A stretch of DNA of 64,000 bases from Portulaca oleracea (Eukaryota; Streptophyta; Magnoliopsida; Caryophyllales; Portulacaceae). The DNA lies in assembly GCA_029582165.1 (NCBI GenBank), contig CM055890.1:10244287-10308286 (forward strand), in the 5' to 3' direction. Positions 47,296 through 58,811 of the stretch are shown in pieces (positions within the stretch are counted from its first letter, which is position 1; the number at the start of each line of letters is the position of its first letter). Under the pieces are notes generated by a model. It ran no database searches and was not told the DNA's origin. It saw only the letters and a list, made by a program, of their open reading frames with translations. A program made the translations under genes and the position numbers.

Positions 47296-48904
47296 TCATA
47301 ATCCTTGAGGAGCTCCAACCATCTACATTTCCTCAGATTCAAGTCTCTTTGAGTGAAGATGTACTTAAGGCTTTGGTGGTCTGTAAAGACCTTGGTATAA
47401 GCACCATATAAATAGTGCCTCCATATCTTTAAGGCGAAAACTATTGCCGCCAAGTCTAGGTCATGAGTAGGGTAATTCGATTCATAGGGTTTCAATTGCC
47501 TGGAGGCGTAGGTGATAACCTTATCATCTTGCATCAAAACACAACCTAACCCGTGCTTAGGTGCGTCACTGTAGATGACATATTCTTTTCCTTCTACTGG
47601 TAAGGTCAGAATCGGGGCAGAAGTGAGCCTCCTTTTGAGTTCTTGAAATGCTTTCTCGCATTTTTTGACCATTCGAATTTAGTGGTTTTCTTCAATAAGT
47701 TGGTCAAAGGTAGGGCGATCTTTGAAAAATCTTGTATGAAGCGTCAACAATAACCGACCATGCCTAGAAAACTCCTTATTTCTGTGATGGTCGTGGGCCT
47801 GCTCCAATTCGTGACTGCTTCAACTTTTTGTGAATCCACTTTGATCCCTTCCTTGGTCACTATGAGCCCTAAAAAGGCTACTTCCTCCAATCAAAACTCA
47901 CACTTCTTAAATTTAGCATACATGTGCTGCTCCCTCAGAGCCTGCAATACTATTCTCAGATGTTGCTCATGCTCCTCTCGGGTTTTCGAGTAAATCAATA
48001 TGTCATCAATGAAAACCACTACAAACTTATTCAAACACGGTCGAAATACCCGATTCATGAGATCCATGAAAACTGTCGGAGCATTGGTAAGCCCAAAAGG
48101 CATTACTACGAACTCGTAATGCCCATAACGTGTCCTAAAGGCTGTCTTGGGTATGTCCTCCGGCTTGATTCTCAATTGGTGATACCCAAACCTCAAGTCA
48201 ATTTTGGAAAACACGCCTGCCCCTTGTAACTGATCAAACAGATCATTGATTCGGGGTAGCGGATATTTATTCTTGATAATGACCTTGTTCAGCTCTCGGT
48301 AATCAATACATAGTCTCAGGCTTCCATCTTTCTTCTTAACAAACAGGACCGGTGCTCCCCACAGCGATACACTCGGGCGTATGAATCCTAACTGGAGTAA
48401 CTCGTCCAGTTGAGTCCTAAGTTCCTTCAATTCCGCAGGTGCCATTCGATAGGGAGCTTTGGAGATTGGTTACATCTCTGGGACCAACTCTATTTCGAAA
48501 TCAATTTCCCTCCTCGGGGGTAATTCAGATAATTCCTCGGGAAACACGTCAGGAAATTCACGTACCACAGGGATATCTTCTAACTTCAGCTCTTTTGATT
48601 GGTCTTCCAACGCGTAGCATAGGTAGGCCTCGGCGCCTTGGCGTATATACTTCTTGGCCTTCATCAAGGATATAATCTTACAGCTAGGCTTTCCCGATTC
48701 ACCCTTAAAATGAACCTTGCCTCCTAACTGACTCTTTAGAACTACTACTCCCTCATCACACTTGATCTTAGCCCTGTGTTTAGCCAACCAATCCATGCCC
48801 AGGATGACATCAAGCTTAACTATATCTATGACAATAAGATCGGCCGAGAAACTTTCGTTTGAAATCTTAAGGGGAACACTTTCAAGTGCTTTGTCACAGG
48901 TCAT
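47296..48904 (-). pseudogene. Element A pol, proximal part: linker, reverse transcriptase, RNase H
   Basis: Minus strand. 48904-48470 has the region after the protease: IVKLDVILGMDWLAKHRAKI and FPDVFPEELSELPPRREIDF. After one stop at about 48470 the reverse transcriptase follows: [50 protein letters not shown] and the active site [11 protein letters not shown] stop follows KKCEF near 47890. RNase H then reads [17 protein letters not shown] (catalytic Asp kept) and [11 protein letters not shown]. Coding stops at DYDL where B is inserted and resumes at 40851. Confidence 0.9.
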
Positions 48905-50231
48905 GACTTGGACATTCGGTTAGTATTATTTGGTATGCTTCCGTAGTCTCATGTTCTTGTAAGCCTAATTTAGAACTAACATGGATAGAAACAAACGAAT
49001 GCGAAGCACCGGAATCAAATAAAGCATAAACAGGCTTGGAATTGATTAAAAGAGTTCCGGTAACCACTATACCCGAGGTAGTCGCTTCCTTCCTCCCCAT
49101 GGTGTACACCCTTCCTACATTAGCTTGAGTTGGTGGAGGAGGTGCTGGCCATGGCACTTGTACAGGCCTAGAGGTGGCAGCGTTTGGGTTTGACTGACGC
49201 TTTGGGCACGCCACAGCTCGATGCTCGCTACTTCCACACCATAAGCACTTGTCCGTTCCCACCCTGCATTGATTTGTGGAATGGTTGGTTCTCCCGCATT
49301 TCCTACAAGGTTCCGGGGTGGGTGTAGGGTGACTTCGTGCTGTAAATGGGCTTGGCCTTTTTGAGGGCAACACTTCACTTGAAGTCCGACTATCATTCCA
49401 TTTCTGCTTGGGTCTAACTTGAGCCTCTTTCTCCTGATAAGCGCCTCTCAACTCCCTTTTTACCCTTTCCACCTCAGTGGCGCGCTCATATAGTTCTTGC
49501 ATGGTATTGAAAGGTTGACTCGCTAGGTGACTTCGTATATATGGAGCTAAACCCCCTTCGAACCTTGATATCCTCATGCGCTCCGTGGTCACATGGTCAG
49601 GTGTAAAGCGTGCCAGCTCATTGAATTTAGCCGTATACTGTATTATGGACATCTCTGATCCAGTCATTTTCAACTTCGTAAACTCCTTTTCTTTTTGTCG
49701 TTGTAAAGACAGGGGATAGAACTTCGCCCGTAAATCACTCAAAAAACCTTCCCACGATAGCTCCATGTTTTTATACTTGTTCCTCACAGTGCTCCACCAT
49801 AAATCGACCTCCTTTACTAAGTAGAATGTCCCAATGGTCACCCACTTCTCCTTTGGTACTTCGATTACCTCAAATATCTTTTCCATCCCTCGAATCCAAT
49901 CCTCCAGTTCCACTGGATTGAATCCTCCTGCATACGTCCGGGGGTTCCTCTTGGCTACCTTGTCGGCATAGTCATCCTCCTTAGCTTCCTTACTTCCTTC
50001 CGCACTCGAGTTCGGGATTCTACGAAGGAGTTCTTGAATAATTTGCCCCAAAAACTCGGGGTGGTAGTTATGTGGTGAAGGAGCCAGATTGGCCGATGAT
50101 GCCGGGTCGGCATGAGATATAGCTTGAAGCCTCCGAAGCTGCAAATTTTGTCCATGGTTGTCAGTCGTGTCCTCGCCGTGTTCATTGTGAGGTTTTTCGT
50201 TGTAGGAAGCTTGAGACATGCTATAGGACAA
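48894..50231 (-). pseudogene. Element A gag with zinc knuckles and aspartic protease
   Basis: 445 codons open on the minus strand from an ATG at 50231. The gag core reads DWIRGMEKIFEVIEVP, WWSTVRNKYKNMELSWEGF and FNELARFTPDHV. Two knuckles follow (CRKCGRTNHSTNQC and CLWCGSSEHRAVAC), then a Pro-rich linker and a pepsin-like protease start ALFDSGASHSFVS. This arrangement is typical of plant chromoviruses of the Tekay group. The frame shifts near 48900 into pol. It is the best preserved ORF of element A. Confidence 0.93.
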
Positions 50232-50613
50232 ACATAAAATTTAGTTTACTCTCATCATTTATTGATTCATAGGCCGCATTAATATCATGCATGTACACAT
50301 ACTTTCTTTGTTTAACATCCTAAATGCATATATACAAGATAAAATCATCATGCTTCCCAAGGGTATGCTGCGATTCCATTTAAACGTAAGGTTTTAAGTC
50401 CACCAAGCCAAAAGGTCAATGTACTAATACAAAGCATTGAAACATAGAAAGTTCCAACCACAATACACCAAATTCCATAATATCATCTACAAACCCTAGT
50501 TCATAGCATGGCGTAAGTAAATAGTTTGTCACTGCCCAAAATACATCAAAATTCCACAAAACATAACAAGATATCATGGCGTCCTACTCCAGCCCTTGCT
50601 GAACCTGAACCCC

Positions 50614-51303
50614 CTAAGAAGGAGTGTAATCCTCATCATCATCATCATTATTATCTTCGGTGTCATCGCTTTTCTCGATCTTGGGATTCGCCACAGGTTG
50701 GTTTGTCTCTCTACTCTCTCCTCGGTACGAACTAACCTCAATGACTATAGGGTCAGGCATAGGAGGCGCAGGAAGAATCTCAACTTCATTAGAGGCGTGA
50801 GATGGATCATGTGACGGTTGTGCTTCCCCTTCCTCCTCGTCTTCCATGGGTTCTTCCTCCTCTTCATGGTCGGACTGATGCTCCTGATTAACAGGTGGGG
50901 GAGGAGCTTCCACAACCCCTTGGGGAGGTTGTGGCCCTATCAGGTCCAGAAAGTAATATGGAATCTCCCATAGTTCCATCTCCCAGCGATTAGCATATTC
51001 TTGCACTCTAAGCTCAAAGGTCACTACCGACCACGCTCCCAATATTCCAAAACGCTCTACATGCACTCCTTGCTCAAAATAATAGATAAGGGTATGATAC
51101 CTGTCCTTGAATCTCCTCCATGGGTGCGTGTAAGGAAGATTCGATAGTGGGCAGTGCACCCTTCGCACTTAGTTATGATAAATCGAATTCGGGTTCGCTC
51201 TTAATGTCTCGAAGGTTGCCACCAACTCATCGATGTGATCGGTCACTCGACCCTCGGGAGGCATGAACATGGTGTATGGATTCTGAATTTCCGGATCAGT
51301 CAT
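50614..51303 (-). pseudogene. Extra ORF between 5' LTR and gag in element A
   Basis: A frame on the minus strand starts with ATG at 51303-51301 (MTDPEIQNPYTMFMPPEGRV) and continues to a stop at 50614. It is 229 codons long and broken by a single TAA near 51170. It has a folded-looking first half with RRFKDRYHTLIYYFEQG. A Pro-rich middle leads to a strongly acidic tail (EEEEEPMEDEEEGEA and DDDDEDYTPS). No retroviral domain is recognised. It lies between primer site and gag, in the sense direction, with about 380 bp before gag. Some plant LTR elements carry such additional ORFs of unknown role. Confidence 0.65.
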
Positions 51304-51845
51304 CTAACATGGTGAAAAAAAAATAATAATTAAAAGAAGAATTAAAAGAATGAATTAACTAAACCACTAACCATAACTCATATTCCTCTATAGCCTGAAC
51401 GTACCCTTTGTTATCCCCAAATAATTTCACAAGTTACACTTGACCTCAAAGTAGTGACATAATATTCAAATTATAAATAAAACACCTCATATATATAAAT
51501 AACCCATCCTTCCCCCAAATTTTCCAAAATTCATGAATTCTTCAAACAATTTAAGACTTTTACAATACCGAAGCGTAATCAACCTTGTTTTATTGACACA
51601 AGACTCCACATTCCCTACTTTCTTCACTTCCTTAAGGATTTTCAACACCCAAATCATACCTTAAGACTTATACATCCACCTTTCCAATAAGTTGGATCAT
51701 CCCGTTTTAGAGCACCAATTACCTAATTTCGCCACCACTTGTACTTACAACCTCCTAGTTGGTTGCCTATTTCATCCTAGTTGTCTTCCACCTTTAAATT
51801 CAAGACCTATTAATGTCTTCAAGGTTGCCTAACCCAATTTGTTTT
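51304..51845 (-). other. Leader of element A between primer site and extra ORF
   Basis: Non-coding leader of about 540 bp downstream of the primer binding site in element orientation. It contains the expected packaging-type region but no structure I can define by eye. Confidence 0.6.
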
Positions 51846-51861
51846 GCTCTGATACCAAAAC

Positions 51862-52427
51862 TATAACACCCCTAGGATATTAACCATCAGATTAAGCTAA
51901 ATATCAACTTAACATAACGATTACCGCAGCGAAAATACTTTCCCAAGGGTATTACCGCCGTCCATTAGATATGAACCAGGCTTAGATGAACCCAACACAA
52001 CAAAACAAAACATCTACGGTTATACAAACCTCCAAAGACACTCACTTTAAACATACATAACAATAATAATAACATACATCTACCTAGGTCAATGCCCAGT
52101 CACTTAGAGTAACACAAGCCACCAAAACTCTGTCTTACACAATCCTCCACAAGAGTCTCCAAATCACCTGAATTCCGCTTACGAAGCCTTCGAGTTCCGC
52201 CCCTCCGGAAGTTTATCCTTGCCCTTTCCTGAGTTTCCTAAAGACAACAATAAAACTTAAAGAATGAGATTTAAGGCCGATCCTTGCGCTGTTCAAGTCC
52301 TGCAAAACATACACTGGTTAGTAAAACAAAGGAGCGCGCGCTTTATTTATTTCGTGAGTTATCTTTAATCTTGATCAATTAAGCTGACTAACACGTATTA
52401 AGGAGATATTTTCTTTGGGTTATTACA
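51862..52427 (-). repeat. 5' LTR of element A
   Basis: 566 bp, minus-strand start TGTAATAACCC at 52427. Collinear with 38597-39160. The primer site lies directly inward (51846-51857). Confidence 0.95.
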
Positions 52428-52432
52428 TTGTT

Positions 52433-52792
52433 TCTTTCAGTTGTTTTGGTGTTTGGCTTGCTGTTTTTTTATGACAGTCTCTTGCGGATTGTTGTAGCAT
52501 CTTTGATACATTTTTAATCTTTTTGTCTTTTAATTATCGATAAAAAACTCATTTCACCTAATTCTATTTTTCTATCATCACTTATTATATGTAAGGGTAA
52601 ATTTATCATAATGTTTTACTTAAAAAATTATCTTAGAGTATCCTGAAAATCTTAAACAACTAAATAGAAGGGCTAAAGATGTACCACTCCTTCTCTCCAG
52701 AAAACTCTAACCTTTATTTGTTTGGTTGGGGATGTCACTGCGATTATTGGTTCGGTTTTAAAGTTTACAAATAAAGTTTGTTTCTTTATATG
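52433..52792. other. Continuation of the insertion target of element A
   Basis: T-rich sequence continuing the region before 38597. It includes 'ggtgtttggcttgctg' and ends near 52545 with 'tttaattatcgataaaa', which looks like a LINE or retroposon 3' end. Beyond it is unremarkable AT-rich DNA. Confidence 0.4.
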
Positions 52793-53228
52793 TAAGACAT
52801 TTATTTAATCAAAAAAACGATTAAAGGATCTTCATATTTTGATGTAATTATTTTAATGGCCCTATATTTTAATAAATAATTATAGGGTGACATTATCTTT
52901 GTCGTAATTATTTCCGGGGGACATTCCAATATATTTTCCGGCAAACAAAGTATTAATTGCAGTATTTATTGTTGATTAGGGTTATGTATCTTTGACCAAC
53001 CTTAAATATTAAGGCCTAAAATGATAGTTGACTTCAATTAAAACAACCTTAAATACAAAAAATATTGTTTCACCCATCTTTAGACCGAAAATTTGGTCGA
53101 AATGTCCCCAATAAATATTTACAACAAAGATAATGTCACCCCATAATAATTTGTCAAAATATAGGGTCCTTAAAATAATTGCATCAAAATATAGGAATCT
53201 ATTAGTCGTTATTTTGTTTATTTAACCC
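52793..53228. mobile_element. Foldback/Mutator-like MITE with long arms
   Basis: Left and right arms of over 100 bp are inverted copies. Shared blocks include 'ATATTTTGATGTAATTATTT', 'CCCTATATTTT', 'GGGTGACATTATCTTTG' and 'GGGGACATT'. The heptamer TTATATG flanks both ends (52786-52792 and 53229-53235) and may be part of a target duplication. Non-coding, very AT-rich. Confidence 0.75.
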
Positions 53229-53235
53229 TTATATG

Positions 53236-53846
53236 AAATTTTTAGCCTCTCTTATTAGATTTTGTTCAATTGGTCCGATCTTGTACATCAAATGAATATT
53301 GATTTTCAACTTGCTATAACATGGATGGTAAGGTTTCATAACGGTGAAAAAGATAACATAGTATTCGAAAAAAAGTAGAGCAATCTGGAAAATTTATGAT
53401 AGAAGTGTCATAAGTTTGGAGCTGAGCTTCAGTGAGATTTGTAATAATCATTTGAAAGTTAAATTTCATATATCTACAATTGTTCATTCACGACTTTTAT
53501 TGTACGAAAATTCTAGTATGAGACTGCCTCACGTAAACTTATCATGAGACAGATTCCTTAAGCGATGCTTTTTTTTTTTATATATAAATATTTCACTCTG
53601 AATATGATTTTTTAATATGTATGTGCTTAATAATTGATCAAGGGATGACTTTTATCAAAGTCAACCCAAATAAACCATCAATTGCCCATATCTTCATAAA
53701 AAGTGACAACAAAATTATATGTTGTACGATAAAATTTATAATGTGACAATTTCATATCCAACTTACTTGTAATTATAAATGTCATTTGATATCTTAGTAA
53801 TGAAAGCATTTGTTTTGATTAAGAAAAGGAATGGAGGGGCCAGGAG
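53236..53846. other. AT-rich intergenic DNA
   Basis: No gene or defined element seen. Confidence 0.55.
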
Positions 53847-54439
53847 TAGGGGTGTAAACGAGCCAAGCCCCTAGCCTCGGGCTCAGCTCGGTTGGAAAAA
53901 GTTTGGCTCGAAGCTCGTCGAGTTTTCAAAGATAAGACTTAGGCTTGAGCTGTGTTCATATATCTAGGCTCGGGCTCAATTTTTTTAATTATTATTTTGA
54001 ATGTAAAACTCTTTAACTTTAAAGTAAAAATCAAGTAAATTTCTAAATATTTATGAAAATTAACCGGAAAATATTCAAAATAACATTTTTTTATAACAAG
54101 GGTATAATCAAAAAGAGTTTAAACATTAACACTTGAGTTTTACGGAATATAACTAGATAATCAAAGAAAATTATCAAATTTATTCTGTAATACTAAATGT
54201 TACATACCTATATTACTATATAACTTACCCATATTCGTATTCATGGAATAAGGCATACTTACCTAAAATACTTAAACAACCCGAGCCTAATTAAGTTGAT
54301 CTCAAGTGAGCCCATGTAGGCTCTAGCTAGCTCGGCTAGATAGACATGCGAGTCGAGCTCGACCCGACTCAAGCTTCGGTCAAATCAGGTTCTAAGCTTT
54401 CTAGATGTAGCCAAGCCGACTCGGCTCCTTTATAGCCTA
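53847..54439. mobile_element. hAT-type MITE, 'TAGGGGTGTAAACGAGCC' family
   Basis: The left end TAGGGGTGTAAACGAGCC and the reversed right end TAGGCTATAAAGGAGCCGAG are eroded inverted repeats. Flanks GCCAGGAG (53839-53846) and GCCAGGGG (54440-54447) match 7 of 8, an 8-bp duplication. Near both ends are 'GAGCTCG/CGAGCC' repeats typical of this hAT MITE type. 593 bp, non-coding. Confidence 0.8.
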
Positions 54440-54648
54440 GCCAGGGGAATAGATTTTAATGGGATCTTTGAATTGTTGACCCAAACTTGAATAATAGAAT
54501 CAAGTTGAGCAGGTGGTCTATGGGTGGCTAGCTTGAAATACAAACCATCCCGGCCGTGTGCGATCTGCCCTCACAAAGCACCCAATGAGGAATCGAGCGA
54601 CTAACAAGGTTGGCCCTGGTTGAAGAAGAAGATTAAAGGCTTCTATAA

Positions 54649-54742
54649 TCTATAATATATTAAAATAAAACCCTCAATAATAATCTTTTGCCATGTGTCA
54701 CCACCAATAATTTCTTAACTAAAAAGGGAAAAAAATCAAATA
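54649..54742 (+). mobile_element. Possible Helitron 5' end, cut by the copia insertion
   Basis: The sequence after A|TC reads TCTATAATATATTAAAATAA followed by 'ccatgtgtcaccacc', which resembles the 5' terminus of plant Helitrons. The copia element interrupts it at 54743. I found no matching 3' hairpin and CTRR end downstream, so it is weakly supported. Confidence 0.35.
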
Positions 54743-54940
54743 TGTTATGAATACAAGAGAAAGTAGAGAGAGAATAGAGACAGAGGAATTGAGAGAAAGA
54801 AAATGAATGAATATTTCATTGCTATCGAGGAAGTATTTATAATACAAGGATTCTTCATCACTAAGAATACTTCATCGCTAAGAAAACTTCATTACTAAGA
54901 AAAGTAAGAGTATGGACATTCACACAATTATTTCATAACA
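54743..54940 (-). repeat. Copia 3' LTR
   Basis: 198 bp, near-identical to 56504-56700; ends TGTTATGAAT and TTTCATAACA. Confidence 0.95.
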
Positions 54941-55159
54941 CTCCCCCTTGAATGTCCATTGCCAAAGAATATGCCTCATTAAAACCTTACTAGGAAAAAT
55001 CCAATGAGAAAAAACTCAGTGAAGGAAAAAGAGTACATAATTCTTGATACGTCAAGATATGTTGTCTCATTAAAAACCTTTCTAAGGAAAACTCAATGGG
55101 ACAAAACCTCATATAAGGAAAAAAGAGTACAACGCGTATTACTCCCCCTGATGAGAGCA

Positions 55160-55620
55160 TCAATGAAGATCTTTGAGTTGATGTAATTCAACTTCATCAC
55201 TGACTTTTAAACTTTGCAGTCGAAAGTGACTTGATACATGAATCAACTTAATTCTAACTGAAACGAATTTGCTTAATTTCTTTTTCAGCGTGCACATAAC
55301 TAGTATGTGATAAAGTGTCATAGGATTTAGGTAAATATCCAAGATCAACATAGCTAATCAAACCAATTTTGAGCCAATGGGGATAATGAATATCTAAATC
55401 GCTAGTACCTTCGAGGTACCGAAATAGGTTAGATCATGTATGATTAGCAAGATTGTCAGTGCTACAATATCATTTAAATACGGCACTTCAAGACCCAAAT
55501 ACAGTACTTCAGGACTCAAATACGGTACTTCAGGACCGCTAAATTTCTCATCATCTTTTCGGGATCGAAAGGGGGGTTGTTTTCATGTCAAATGACTGCA
55601 CCACTCCCAGAGTACTCAAA
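55160..55620 (-). pseudogene. Copia RT/RNase H remnant
   Basis: On the minus strand, fragments follow the copia RT-to-RNase H junction. They are the PFRSRKDDEKFSGPEVPYL block with 'VALTILLIIHDLTYF', then a degenerate YLRY/TSDL.I.YP block and GYLPNPMTL. Frames are broken and the D of RNase H is not assured. Only about 450 bp of coding similarity is left. Confidence 0.65.
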
Positions 55621-56503
55621 AAGGGAGTGTTTTGCTCATGCAACATTATCTTAGCACTTTGCTACATAAATTAATTTATGCATGTAAGATCATTCTCAAA
55701 ATGTGCAATTTGTAAACCAAGGTAATAACAGATTTTACCAAAATCTTTCATTCCAAATACGCTTGTAAAGCAATTTACAATTTTTGAGGCTCTTCAGGAG
55801 TCCAAACCATCAATAACATTTATAACCAATTAGGATCCGAATCATTTAATCATTTCATTTGATTATGCAATATGCGTCCATATTGCTTTAATCACATAAA
55901 TGTCTATCAACTAAATAACCAATATTCTCGAGAATTTTAATTTGTGCTTCCGGCACTTTGAACCCTTCAGGAGTTTTATGTAAACATCATTATCAAAATT
56001 TTCATAAGCTATAGCGATATTTATAAGATGCATACTTATCTTTTCATGTACTGCCAAATTTAAGGTATCGTGATGTAGTGACATGGACTACATAAGAGTA
56101 TATTCCTTCATAGTTGATACCAAGTCTTTGCGAGAGGACTTATGTAACAAGTCGCTCCTTGTGCCTTATAATCTCCTTTTCTCATTCTGTTTTCACTTTT
56201 CACACAAAGACTTAACTGTATCCAACAAGTTTTACAACAGTTTGGTGTATGGACAACAGGTCCTGATATCTCCAATTTTACAAGCGAATCTAATTCTTAA
56301 ATGCATATTTCCACTTGGTCAATCTCATCATTGTCTGTATTTATAACAGACCTAAATTCACGATTCTCATGATTACTCACAATAGTGAGCGCTATATTAT
56401 ATAATCAAATATGATATCGACAAGTTAAATGATTAACAAAGCACAGGCTAGCTAACCAACAAACCAAAGGCTGGATGGTACCATGATGATGGTGCTGATA
56501 ACG

Positions 56504-56700
56504 TGTTATGAATATAAGAGAAAGTAGAGAGAGAATAGAGGCAGAGGAATTGAGAGAAAGAAAATGAATGAATATTTCATTGCTATCGAGGAAGTATTTA
56601 TAATACAAGGATTCTTCATCACTAAGAATACTTCATCGCTAAGAAAACTTCATTACTAAGAAAAGTAAGAGTATGGACACTCACCAATTATTTAATAACA
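56504..56700 (-). repeat. Copia 5' LTR
   Basis: 197 bp; element 5' end on the minus strand. Inward of it (56480-56503) lies the reverse of CGTTATCAGCACCATCATCA, a presumed primer site region. Confidence 0.93.
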
Positions 56701-56705
56701 AAATA

Positions 56706-57467
56706 TGTTAAATTGCTATAATTAATAGTGAACTTCAAATTCATTGCATTATGCACCATTTCTCTTTTTTTTCATTGGCTAAATTATTTTAATCGGATAT
56801 GTGAAACCAACTAACAAATTTTAAATATGGTTAACTGATTCATTAACATATGGTTTAAGAAATAACTTATTCATTATTAGACACAGACTTATCTGGTAAT
56901 TTTTATTGGATGAGATATCTACCAAATATGTGTTTGAGACTGTGAGCCTTTTATTTATTTTTCTTTTTAAACCTTTCGATTTTACTAAAACTGAGTATTT
57001 GTTCATTTGCAAGTTATAGAGACATCTTATCATAAATTTTCATAGTTTATAAGATTTAAATCTATATATTTTATACAAAAATAACTATAGTTGAAGACAA
57101 ATTATCTATGTATGATTATATTAAAGCCAAATCTCTAAAGAAAATATGTTGACATGTCTTAGAAATATGAAGGTTTGGAAGAAATCCAAAGCTATTTTCA
57201 AACTCAATCCATCAAGAAATTTTGTATTACAAATAAGTCATAAAAAATTTAATGATATATGGAAAAGTAAAAATTAATTTTTACAGAGTATAATTGTTGG
57301 AAAGATGAAAAGTGAATTTTTCTTAATTTATGAATGCAAGTAAAATTGATCTAATTAATTTATGATACTGAACAAAATAAATTAATATAAGTGGTTAAAA
57401 TATATTTTATCATTATGATATTAATAAAATTTTAATTTTTTTCCTAAAATGTTTATTATACAACAAA
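56706..57467. other. AT-rich intergenic DNA
   Basis: Very AT-rich; no gene, RNA or defined element seen. It may include the rest of the interrupted Helitron-like element. Confidence 0.5.
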
Positions 57468-57476
57468 GATATTGAA

Positions 57477-58358
57477 CAAAAATTACTCTGAGGTACCCAA
57501 ATATTTAAAGAAACTATTTTTTAGTACCCTAACTTTTCAAAGCTCATTTCAAGGTACCGTTATTTTTTGGATTAGTAATTATTAGGTGCTTTTCTAGCCA
57601 TCAATTTTGTTAAGTGATAGAAATAACCTTATTATTCTATTCTTCTCCCTCTCCATTAATGGAGCTCAAAAGAAAATATTTTTTCCGTTTCCAAAATTAA
57701 ACTTCCCTATTACCATTATGAGCAATATTGATGAGCAGTGTTGTAGGCTGCAAATTTAGCTTTGGGCCTTGGCCATACACTTGCATCAAGTGATCAATCT
57801 ACTCTATTCAGAATTCGTCAATTCAAATCCTCCATTACCAAGTAGCACCCAAGAATCGTACAACCATGGCGCCTTTCGCAACACAACTCCAATTCCCCGC
57901 CAACAACATCCCCACCGCCACAAAGCTTGGCTTCACCAGCACCCGCAACAACTCTCTCTCGATCTTCCTCATCTCCAAGCGGGCAAGGGGCTTCTTGAAG
58001 GTTCTTGAATGGTGCCCATATACTGCGGGTGATGAGCAAAAAGGTGGTGGGGATCGACACTGCCCTTCAACAGTGCTCAAAGTAGTAATGAGGAAGTTTG
58101 AATTTTGGAATGTGAAAAAAGAGTGAAGAAAAAAATTTGCTGTTGAACTCCATTAATGGAGATGGGGAAGAACGAGAAGAAGGGGAAGAAGGGGAGGAAG
58201 AAGAATAATGATATTTTGGCCACTTAACAAAATTGATGGTCGGAAAAACACCTAATTACTAACCCAAAAATTAAGGGTACATCGAAATGAGTTTTGAAAA
58301 ATTGGGATACTGAAATATAGTTTCTCTAAATACTGGGGTACATCTGAATAATTTTTTG
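57477..58358. mobile_element. Non-autonomous Mutator-like element, possible Pack-MULE
   Basis: Inverted arms of over 130 bp. They start CAAAAATTACTCTGAGGTAC on the left and, reversed, CAAAAAATTATTCAGATGTA on the right, sharing 'AGAAACTAT', 'TTAGTAATTA' and 'CCATCAATTTTGTTAAGTG'. A perfect 9-bp target duplication GATATTGAA (57468-57476 and 58359-58367) identifies the Mutator superfamily. Between the arms lies a GC-richer passenger (about 57740-58130) unlike the AT-rich arms. Its + frame from 57866 (MAPFATQLQFPANNIPTATK ...) looks like a plastid transit peptide. Confidence 0.9.
57866..58126 (+). pseudogene. GC-richer passenger ORF inside the Mutator-like element
   Basis: 86 codons, Ser/Thr/Asn-rich and low in acidic residues for the first 35 residues, with basic residues later. 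I do not recognise the source gene. C-richness at third codon positions in the first half is unlike surrounding DNA, which suggests a captured exon. Whether it is expressed is unknown. A competing + frame (57769-58008) and a minus frame (58060-57818) also stay open. Confidence 0.4.
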
Positions 58359-58505
58359 GATATTGAATATACTCCTAGATTTTAGTATCCTTATGTCATC
58401 ATATTATTCAAATTAATTTTGAATACAATTTATAAGAAGAAATACGTTAAATTAAAATATACTACCTCCTTATACAATTTATAAGAAGAAATACGTTAAA
58501 ATATA

Positions 58506-58753
58506 CTACCTCCGTCCCTAATTGTATGTCACAAAAACTAACTTATCAAAACCAATAAACATGGGGAATGAGGTGAAAAGTTTTCAAATTGTCAAAAATA
58601 CCCTTATAATATTCTTGAAAGTGAGGTAAAGAATGTATTTATTAGGGGTAGAATTGGTATTATCATTATTGGAAATGTAAAATTAGATAATTTGACAAAT
58701 AAAAAGGGATAAGGTAGTTAGGAAATTTGAAACTCATTTAGGGATGGAGGTAG
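58506..58753. mobile_element. Stowaway MITE
   Basis: Ends CTACCTCCGTCCCTAATTGT and, reversed, CTACCTCCATCCCTAAATGA, flanked by TA (58504-58505, 58754-58755). Classic Stowaway termini; 248 bp. A 'tatacaatttataagaagaaatacgtt' duplication precedes it near 58428-58500. Confidence 0.92.
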
Positions 58754-58811
58754 TAATAGTTCAACTTGTGTATAACTTTTCATTAATTTGTAATTATTAT
58801 TTGAGTTAATA

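Larger units (their letters stand above)
38597..52427 (-). mobile_element. Ty3/gypsy chromovirus A (Tekay-like), complete with both LTRs, hosting element B
   Basis: 13.8 kb including the 6.4-kb nested element B, so about 7.4 kb itself. Target duplication TTGTT (38592-38596 and 52428-52432). The 5' LTR is on the right (minus orientation). A primer site complementary to initiator Met tRNA (reverse of GCTCTGATACCA, 51846-51857) follows the 5' LTR, and a polypurine tract (39161-39175) precedes the 3' LTR. Order: extra ORF, gag with zinc knuckles and protease, reverse transcriptase, RNase H, integrase and a C-terminal chromodomain. Stops and frameshifts show it is dead. The LTR copies differ by several percent (about nine differences in the first 120 bp compared), so the insertion is not recent. 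Confidence 0.95.
54743..56700 (-). mobile_element. Short Ty1/copia LTR retrotransposon, complete ends, decayed interior
   Basis: 1,958 bp with two LTRs of about 198 bp (54743-54940 and 56504-56700), TGTTATGAAT...ATAACA. Target duplication AAATA on both sides (54738-54742, 56701-56705). A polypurine tract next to the left LTR (reverse of ACTCCCCCTTG) puts it on the minus strand. The interior keeps only eroded RT/RNase H pieces: near 55480-55600 PPFRSRKDDEKFSGPEVPYL, and near 55160-55410 a GYLPNP-type RNase H motif. A 26-bp piece is triplicated near 55480-55540. The LTRs differ at roughly five to eight sites, so insertion is fairly young although the interior is already non-autonomous. Confidence 0.93.

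Noticed and set aside
38597..52427. One single large retroelement with duplicated gag-pol
   Set aside because: Internal 5-bp duplication, separate primer sites and distinct LTRs show two nested elements.
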